In this document: piece by piece, positions 59,254 through 64,000 of the stretch | Numbering within the stretch: position 1 is the first letter of the stretch | How the letters are laid out: the number at the start of each line of letters is the position of its first letter | Source of the DNA: Chryseobacterium arachidis | GTDB taxonomy: Bacteria > Bacteroidota > Bacteroidia > Flavobacteriales > Weeksellaceae | DNA: 64,000 nucleotides | Assembly: GCF_900129245.1 (NCBI RefSeq) | Contig: NZ_FQUT01000009.1 | Span: forward strand, 62,001-126,000 | Direction: 5' to 3' | The notes under the pieces: model-generated | Seen by the model: the letters and a program-made list of their open reading frames with translations, nothing else | Databases searched by the model: none | What the model was told of the DNA's origin: nothing | Position numbers and translations under genes: made by a program

Positions 59254-59883
59254 ATGAAAATTTTACTTACAACACTTTGTCTTGCATTGGTTGTTTCTTG
59301 TAAAAAAGAAGACAATAAAACCCAAAGTGAACTACCTACAGACAGTTTAACATCTAAAAACGCTTCCGTTTCATCGGAGAAAATTCCGCAAAACGTCGAC
59401 GAAATTAAAAAAGAATTTGCTATTCTTAATGATAAATTATTGTCAAAAAAATTAGATTCAACAGGGTATGATTACAGCTGTGAAGAGATAGAAGGCAATG
59501 TACATTTCTACTATGAAAGTCAACAATTGAAAATGGTAAAACATTTCTTTGCAGACAGTCACTTTTCTTCGGTAACAAAATATTATGTAAAAAACGATAA
59601 AGTATTTTTTATTTTTAAGGATGATACGCTATGGCAATTTGACGGCGGAACTCCGGAAAAGCCGATTACGAAAGACAGCATCAATCAGCAGAGAATTTAC
59701 CTTCAAAACGGAAATCCTATCCAATGTCTGGAGAAAAACTTTACGATAAGATCTGTCGGTAAAAATACGGATCCTGAAACCATTCCGAACAAACAGGGAA
59801 AATGCGATGTGAAAGAATTAATGACAGCTTATCAGACAATTCTCAAGAATAAAGATAAGAAAGACAAAGTATTATGTCTGTAA
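59254..59883 (+). CDS. Lipoprotein of unknown function
   Basis: A 209-aa lipoprotein from the ATG at 59254; a TTG seven codons upstream is also open but would spoil the signal. KILLTTLCLALVVSC has a lipobox with Cys at residue 16, followed by KKEDNKTQSE. The mature domain has helix KIPQNVDEIKKEFAILNDKL then beta strands (YDYSCEEIEGNVHFYYESQQ, KVFFIFKDDTLWQFDGGTPE). Cys residues in SCEEI, QCLEK, KCDVK and VLCL could form disulfides. Family not recognised. A strong terminator follows the stop. Confidence 0.75.
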   Translation: MKILLTTLCLALVVSCKKEDNKTQSELPTDSLTSKNASVSSEKIPQNVDEIKKEFAILNDKLLSKKLDSTGYDYSCEEIEGNVHFYYESQQLKMVKHFFADSHFSSVTKYYVKNDKVFFIFKDDTLWQFDGGTPEKPITKDSINQQRIYLQNGNPIQCLEKNFTIRSVGKNTDPETIPNKQGKCDVKELMTAYQTILKNKDKKDKVLCL

Positions 59884-59888
59884 AAAAC

Positions 59889-59923
59889 AAAAAGCGGCTT
59901 CGAAGGGAAACCGCTTTTTTTAT
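59889..59923. terminator. Bidirectional terminator between the lipoprotein gene and frr
   Basis: AAAAAGCGG and CCGCTTTTTT pair around TTCGAAGGGAAA; the convergent frr gene ends 17 bp further. Confidence 0.8.
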
Positions 59924-59939
59924 TTTCAAAAACTGAAAA

Positions 59940-60494
59940 TTATACCTTCATAATTTCAGCATCTTTTACTTTAAGATGATCATCACAAGCTTTTACATAT
60001 TTATCTGTAAGCTCCTGAATATCGGCCTCTATTCCTTTTACAAGGTCTTCAGAAACACCGTCAAGCTTTTTAAGCTCTTTCAAGCCGTTCTGTCTTGCAT
60101 TTCTTACAACGATTTTCGTATCCTCAGTTTCTGCCTTAGCCTGTTTTGCCAGTTCTCTTCTTCTTTCCTCCGTTAAAGGCGGTACATTAAGGATAATATT
60201 TTCCCCATTGTTTGAAGGTGCAAAACCTAAATTAGAATTAATAATAGCCTTTTCAATAGCGTTGATCGCTGTTCTGTCCCAAGGTTGAATAGAGATTGTC
60301 ATCGCATCCGGTATAGAAACGTTAGCAACCTGATTAAGAGGAGTCAGAGCCCCGTAATACTCTACCATTACATCCTGAACCATACTTGTAGACGCACGTC
60401 CCGCTCTGATTCTTTGAAATGCATGATCCAAGTGCTTAATAGCTGCGTCCATGTCTTGTTTTACAGATTCTACTATAAGATCTAATTCTTCCAT
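59940..60494 (-). CDS. frr: Ribosome recycling factor
   Basis: A 184-aa protein that, with EF-G, splits post-termination ribosomes. I start at MEELDLIVESVKQDMDAAIK (60494); ten upstream codons are open but not conserved. Family blocks are HAFQRIRAGRASTSMVQDVM, VEYYGALTPLNQVANVSIPD, TISIQPWDRTAINAIEKAI, IILNVPPLTEERRRELAKQA and the long helix to the C-terminus. Length is standard. It is downstream of pyrH on the same strand, the order seen in many bacteria, with 122 bp between. Confidence 0.97.
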   Translation of the reverse strand: MEELDLIVESVKQDMDAAIKHLDHAFQRIRAGRASTSMVQDVMVEYYGALTPLNQVANVSIPDAMTISIQPWDRTAINAIEKAIINSNLGFAPSNNGENIILNVPPLTEERRRELAKQAKAETEDTKIVVRNARQNGLKELKKLDGVSEDLVKGIEADIQELTDKYVKACDDHLKVKDAEIMKV

Positions 60495-60616
60495 TATATA
60501 ATAAAAATTTGATAAATTACACATTAATTATACGAGTAATAAGTAATTGGTAATGATTAATTTTTGAATATTTTAACTAAAAACTAATTCCCACTATCTT
60601 TTACCTGCTACCTAAA

Positions 60617-61324
60617 TTACAAATTTACTAAAGTACCCACATTCTCGCCATCCACAATTTTCTCCAGGTTTCCGTCTTTATTCATATCAAAAACGATGAT
60701 CGGCAGTTTGTTTTCATGGCTTAAAGTAAATGCCGTCATATCCATTACCTTTAGATTCTTAGCATAAACTTCGTCGAAAGATAGTGAATTATATTTTACT
60801 GCATCAGCATTTTTTTCAGGGTCGCTGTCGTAGATACCATCTACTCTTGTTCCTTTTAAAATAACGTCTGCATCGATTTCTATTGCTCTTAATGTTGCCG
60901 CAGTATCGGTTGTGAAATAAGGATTTCCTGTTCCCGCTCCGAAAATTACTACGCGCCCTTTTTCAAGGTGTCTTACTGCTCTTCTTTTGATGAAAGGTTC
61001 TGCTACTTTGTCCATTTCGATGGCAGACTGAAGTCTTGTTTTCACTCCAGCATCTTCCAAAGCACCTTGCAGAGCCATTCCGTTGATTACCGTTGCCAGC
61101 ATTCCCATATAATCTCCCTGCACTCTGTCCATTCCTTTTGCAGCCCCAGCAACACCACGGAAAATATTTCCTCCTCCGATTACGATGGCAACTTCACAGC
61201 CTTTATCTACAACTTTCTTGATTTCAGCTGCGTATTCCTCCAGCCTTTCCGTATCAATACCATATTGTCTGTTTCCCATTAAGGCTTCACCACTCAGTTT
61301 CAGAAGGATTCTTTTATATTTCAT
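60617..61324 (-). CDS. pyrH: Uridylate kinase (UMP kinase)
   Basis: A 235-aa amino-acid-kinase-fold enzyme phosphorylating UMP with ATP. I start at [20 protein letters not shown] (61324); 13 upstream codons are open but not conserved. Family blocks are [60 protein letters not shown] and [19 protein letters not shown]. Together with frr it forms the pyrH-frr pair. A minus-strand box TATATTTG lies at 61377-61384. Confidence 0.97.
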   Translation of the reverse strand: MKYKRILLKLSGEALMGNRQYGIDTERLEEYAAEIKKVVDKGCEVAIVIGGGNIFRGVAGAAKGMDRVQGDYMGMLATVINGMALQGALEDAGVKTRLQSAIEMDKVAEPFIKRRAVRHLEKGRVVIFGAGTGNPYFTTDTAATLRAIEIDADVILKGTRVDGIYDSDPEKNADAVKYNSLSFDEVYAKNLKVMDMTAFTLSHENKLPIIVFDMNKDGNLEKIVDGENVGTLVNL

Positions 61325-61376
61325 CTTTATTTTTAAATAACTTTTTAGTTGATCATTTGTCAAAAATTTGACTTTG

Positions 61377-61384
61377 CAAATATA
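61377..61384 (-). promoter_or_regulatory. TAnnTTTG promoter box of pyrH
   Basis: Minus strand reads TATATTTG, 52 bp before the chosen pyrH start. Confidence 0.5.
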
Positions 61385-61777
61385 ATCATTAATAAGGTTG
61401 ATTTTTCATTATACATTATAAATTTTAAAAGTCCTGTTTTATACCATTAATAAAGGTTTTTGAATTCGATTCAATTTTATTATTCTTGAATCATTTCCAT
61501 TGTGTTTGTCATCCCGCAGAGATCTTGGCTAGAATCTTTTCATTATTATTTTCTAATATTAAACTTAGTTCCCTGCTAGATGATAAGCATAGCCCAGAAA
61601 AGTAAAAATAAATTTAGTCTAAATTTTATAACAGATAAATCCCTGCACCTTAAAACAATATCCGTTAACGAGAAGTTTCGCCTTTGCGAAAAACCAGCAA
61701 AACCCTAGATCCACTTAAAATAAACCACAATTTTCACAAAACTTAAATATTTAAATATAAATAATGTGAGAAATATT
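61385..61777. other. Gene-free stretch with repeat fragments
   Basis: Near 61509 TTTGTCATCCCGCAGAGATC, then TTGGCTAGAATC, resembles the repeat at 48211. TTCGCCTTTGCGAAAAACC around 61677 recalls the CGCAAAGGCG motif at 48171. No coding sequence is credible. Confidence 0.45.
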
Positions 61778-61806
61778 TTGAAAAGTACGAAAAAGGATTA
61801 TTTTTG
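61778..61806 (+). promoter_or_regulatory. porQ promoter
   Basis: TTG at 61778-61780 and TATTTTTG at 61799-61806, 18 bp apart, 18 bp before the TTG start codon. Confidence 0.8.
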
Positions 61807-61824
61807 CATTAATAATAAACTGAG

Positions 61825-62817
61825 TTGAAGAAAATTGTCATTTTTTCATTATTTCTATCAGGAATTGTTTCTTATGCACAAACAGGAACAAACGTTTTTC
61901 CGTTTTTAAACCTTCCTGTTTCTGCAAGACAGGCTGCTTTGGGCGGTGATGCAATTTCCATTAGAGATCGTGATGTTTCCTTTGCCATTGCAAACCCGTC
62001 TTTATTGAATAAAGATTCTGATAACCAACTTTCTGTAAACGCAACAGCTTACCTTGCGGATTCTAAGTACGGAACCATTGCTTATGCGAAAGACTTTGAT
62101 AACGGCCACATGGCCACGATCAATGCGCGGTATATGAGCTACGGAGACATTCCTAGGACAGATGACAGCGGTTTCGAGAACGGTACATTTAATGCTTCTG
62201 ATGTTGCAGTAGGAGCAGGATATGCTTATCAGTTTGAAGAAGATTGGACAATTGGCGGAGGTTTGAATTTTATCACTTCAAAAATCGACACTTATACGTC
62301 TTCTGCAATTTCAGGAAACGCAGGAATTACCTATCACAATAAAAAAAACAAAGAAACAGCATCTTTGGTCTTGAGAAATTTCGGTTATCAGTTCAAATCA
62401 TTCAACGGAACCAGAGAAAACCTTCCCTTTAGAATAGATTTAGGCTACACAAGAATTTTGAAGGTCATTCCTTTGGCAATCACAATTACCGCTCACGATC
62501 TTCAGGAATTTGATATTTCATCTCAATATAATGTCAATGGCCAGGAAGTAAATGTAGGAAGAAAAATTGCTGACCATTTTTCTGTGGGTGCAGAATTGTT
62601 CCCGGAAAAAGGGTTCAATATCAGATTGGGATATAATGTGAAAAGAGGAAATGAATTGGCAGTTGCGGATCAACGAAATTTTTCCGGTATTTCCGGAGGT
62701 TTCGGGATCAAGCTTTCAAGATTCAGAATCGATTATGCTCATGTGAGATACCACAATGCTTCGAATGTCAACCAGATAGGTATTTCCGTAGATCTTACCA
62801 GCCACGCAGGATATTAA
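61825..62817 (+). CDS. porQ: Type IX secretion system protein PorQ
   Basis: A 330-aa outer-membrane barrel-type protein. It uses a TTG start, giving signal peptide KKIVIFSLFLSGIVSYAQ. The mature N-terminus FPFLNLPVSARQAALGGDAI matches the PorV/PorQ family, which belongs to FadL-like barrels; IGGGLNFITSKID, LGYNVKRGNELAV and the C-terminal GFGIKLSRFRIDYAHVRYHN are further blocks. PorQ takes part in the attachment complex that anchors T9SS cargo to the surface in Porphyromonas. The next gene is cmk, a linkage I recall from other Bacteroidota. The T9SS-sorted M28 peptidase at 20979 would be a client. Confidence 0.9.
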   Translation: MKKIVIFSLFLSGIVSYAQTGTNVFPFLNLPVSARQAALGGDAISIRDRDVSFAIANPSLLNKDSDNQLSVNATAYLADSKYGTIAYAKDFDNGHMATINARYMSYGDIPRTDDSGFENGTFNASDVAVGAGYAYQFEEDWTIGGGLNFITSKIDTYTSSAISGNAGITYHNKKNKETASLVLRNFGYQFKSFNGTRENLPFRIDLGYTRILKVIPLAITITAHDLQEFDISSQYNVNGQEVNVGRKIADHFSVGAELFPEKGFNIRLGYNVKRGNELAVADQRNFSGISGGFGIKLSRFRIDYAHVRYHNASNVNQIGISVDLTSHAGY

Positions 62818-62847
62818 TTTACATTAAAATATTTAGTACAAAATAAA

Positions 62848-62880
62848 AAGAAACCTTAAGAAAATCCCTTAAGGTTTCTT
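62848..62880 (+). terminator. porQ terminator
   Basis: AAGAAACCTTAAG pairs perfectly with CTTAAGGTTTCTT, followed by GATTTTT. Confidence 0.85.
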
Positions 62881-62912
62881 GATTTTTAAGAAAATTTCTT
62901 GAAATTTGCGGT

Positions 62913-63587
62913 ATGAAAAAACCTGTAATAGCGATCGACGGGTACTCGTCTACCGGAAAAAGTTCAATATCTAAAGTCATTGCGGAAAAGCTGGGTCTTA
63001 TTCATCTGGATACGGGCGCACTTTACAGAGGAGTAACCTGGTTTGCACTTCAGAATTGCCTTGAGGAAAAGGGGACTATTAATTTAGAAGTATTATTCTC
63101 CTCTTTCGATCAGATCGAGCTTGAATTTAAAAATGACAATGGAGAACTGATTCTTTTCCTTAACCATATTGATATCTCAAAAGCGATCAGAAGCAATGAG
63201 GTTTCGGATAATGTAAGTTTTGTCGCAAAACAAAAGGAAGTGAGAGATTTTCTACTACAGTCGCAGCGTTCCCTGGCAGAAAAAGGTGGCATTATCATGG
63301 ACGGACGTGACATTGGGACAGTAGTTCTGCCAGATGCGGACTATAAGTTTTTTCTGACAGCAAGCATTGATGAGCGTACCAAAAGACGCTATCACGAACT
63401 GCTTTCATTAGGCATAGAAGCAGATGAGCAGCAAGTAAAAGAAAACCTTATAGAACGCGACAGAATAGACAGTGAGCGGGAAATTGCCCCATTGAAACAG
63501 GCTGAAGACGCTATAGTAATTGATAATACGAATCTCACAAAGAAGGAAACCATTGAAGAAATTTTATCTCACGTAAAAAAGATTTAA
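62913..63587 (+). CDS. cmk: (d)CMP kinase
   Basis: A 224-aa nucleoside monophosphate kinase that phosphorylates CMP and dCMP. The P-loop is in IAIDGYSSTGKSSISKVIAE; HLDTGALYRGVTWFAL, SFVAKQKEVRDFLL, IIMDGRDIGTVVLPDADYKF and ERTKRRYHELLSLG are family blocks, and RDRIDSEREIAPL is near IERD. Length is standard. It follows porQ but after a perfect terminator, so it probably has its own promoter; GAAATTTG at 62902-62909 is one mismatch from the TAnnTTTG box. Confidence 0.96.
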   Translation: MKKPVIAIDGYSSTGKSSISKVIAEKLGLIHLDTGALYRGVTWFALQNCLEEKGTINLEVLFSSFDQIELEFKNDNGELILFLNHIDISKAIRSNEVSDNVSFVAKQKEVRDFLLQSQRSLAEKGGIIMDGRDIGTVVLPDADYKFFLTASIDERTKRRYHELLSLGIEADEQQVKENLIERDRIDSEREIAPLKQAEDAIVIDNTNLTKKETIEEILSHVKKI

Positions 63588-63614
63588 CATTTTTTAATAG
63601 ATGCTGTCCCCCTT

Positions 63615-63630
63615 TGGTATGTTAATTGTA
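63615..63630 (+). promoter_or_regulatory. Sigma54-like promoter of the YtxH-domain gene
   Basis: TGGTATGTTAATTGTA fits TGGyAc-N5-TTGcA: GG and the TTG block have exact sigma54 spacing, with the GC of the -12 element as GT. A TACATTT box overlaps it at 63629-63635 but lacks the final G of TAnnTTTG. The start codon is 54 bp downstream. Confidence 0.5.
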
Positions 63631-63683
63631 CATTTCAACACAAGTAAAAAGCTAATATTTATTAACTATTAAAAAAAACGAAA

Positions 63684-64000
63684 ATGTCTAAAAAAAACAA
63701 TACAGCGGGTATTTTGGCAGGACTTCTTGCAGGTGCTGCAGCGGGAGTTATCTTAGGAATGCTTTATGCTCCTGAGGAAGGTAAAGAAACCAGAAAAAAA
63801 ATAAGAACAAAAGCTAATGATCTGAAGGATCAGGCTAAAAATAAATACGGTGAAGTATCTGAAAAAGTAAAAGACCAATATGACAATATTTCTTCTACTT
63901 TTAAAGAAACTGCTAGTAGCGTAGCACACACGGTAAAAGACGGATACGATAAATACAAAGATCAAATCGTTTCTAAAACTGCAGATGTAGTAAAAAATGT
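63684..64000 (+). CDS. YtxH-domain protein, N-terminal part (runs off the window)
   Basis: At least 105 residues. It begins MSKKNNTAGILAGLLAGAAA, with a glycine/alanine-rich membrane segment GVILGMLYAPEEGKETRKKI that is the YtxH signature (the APxxGxxTR pattern). A long charged amphipathic helix follows (DLKDQAKNKYGEVSEKVKDQ and onwards), with repeated KxKDQ-like periodicity, similar to LEA-type proteins. YtxH proteins are linked to general stress in Bacillus; their mechanism is not known. A sigma54-like promoter precedes it. The C-terminus is outside the window. Confidence 0.85.
   Translation, partial: MSKKNNTAGILAGLLAGAAAGVILGMLYAPEEGKETRKKIRTKANDLKDQAKNKYGEVSEKVKDQYDNISSTFKETASSVAHTVKDGYDKYKDQIVSKTADVVKN

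Noticed and set aside
1..64000. CRISPR arrays, prophage, insertion sequences, rRNA or a defence island
   Set aside because: No regularly spaced direct repeats, no transposase, integrase, phage structural, restriction or CRISPR-associated protein, and no rRNA-like sequence is present in the window.

Overview
The window looks like a chromosomal segment of a Chryseobacterium-like flavobacterium (Bacteroidota, Weeksellaceae). The evidence is low GC, TAnnTTTG promoter boxes (often with TTG 17-23 bp upstream) instead of sigma70 -35/-10 elements, a type IX secretion component (PorQ) and a T9SS-sorted peptidase, bacillithiol-type redox proteins, a fused CcsB-CcsA and Bacteroidota-type family members throughout. 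There is no prophage, insertion sequence, CRISPR array or defence island. It is mostly core and housekeeping genome, so the interesting signals are in regulation and in intergenic palindromes. Genus assignment is inference from protein and promoter style.

Layout. 1-2.6 kb: two tandem Crp/Fnr regulators, a CinA-like gene, a partial SDR and a small lipoprotein, all leftward. 2.7-5.1 kb: divergent EamA transporter and MocR/PdxR-type regulator. 5.2-7.2 kb: leftward bacillithiol-related group (BstA/YfiT-like, DUF1569, YtxJ, Crp-like). 7.7-9.7 kb: rightward MazG-like, thioredoxin-fold, DUF4230 and small basic protein. 9.8-14.2 kb: leftward leuACDB. 14.4-20.9 kb: unknown 514-aa protein, then thrS-infC, an alpha/beta hydrolase and rpmI-rplT. 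21-23.2 kb: tandem M28 peptidases. 23.2-30.5 kb: complete leftward his operon hisGDCBHAF-IE behind a histidine-rich leader peptide and attenuator. 30.9-35.6 kb: secreted protein, dapD-GT32-GT4, NlpC/P60 peptidase, lipoprotein, tRNA-Ala. 35.9-43.8 kb: GNAT-MarR pair, then a complete RND efflux operon with its own regulator, then another GNAT. 44-47.5 kb: DUF2007 and a lysine-to-aminoadipate pair (lysine 6-transaminase plus aldehyde dehydrogenase). 47.6-53 kb: small membrane protein, ribbon-helix-helix protein, SPFH protein, ccsBA. 53.4-59.9 kb: ftsK, lolA-like, lptF/G-like and two exported proteins of unknown function. 59.9-64 kb: frr, pyrH, porQ, cmk and a partial YtxH-domain gene.

The best regulatory observations are: (i) a his attenuator with leader peptide MKPNFLTVHHYHHHIC; (ii) infC probably starting at an AUA codon; (iii) perfect or near-perfect palindromic operators overlapping the promoters of the RND operon and of the GNAT-MarR operon; (iv) a sigma54-like promoter before the YtxH gene; and (v) a tandem duplication of an M28 gene that carried the rplT terminator and the promoter with it, the second copy lacking the T9SS sorting domain. 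Several families of diverged palindromic repeats fill the intergenic gaps, one of them forming the last codons and stop of hisC. I did not find a clearly novel multi-gene system; the least explained module is the bacillithiol-linked gene group.
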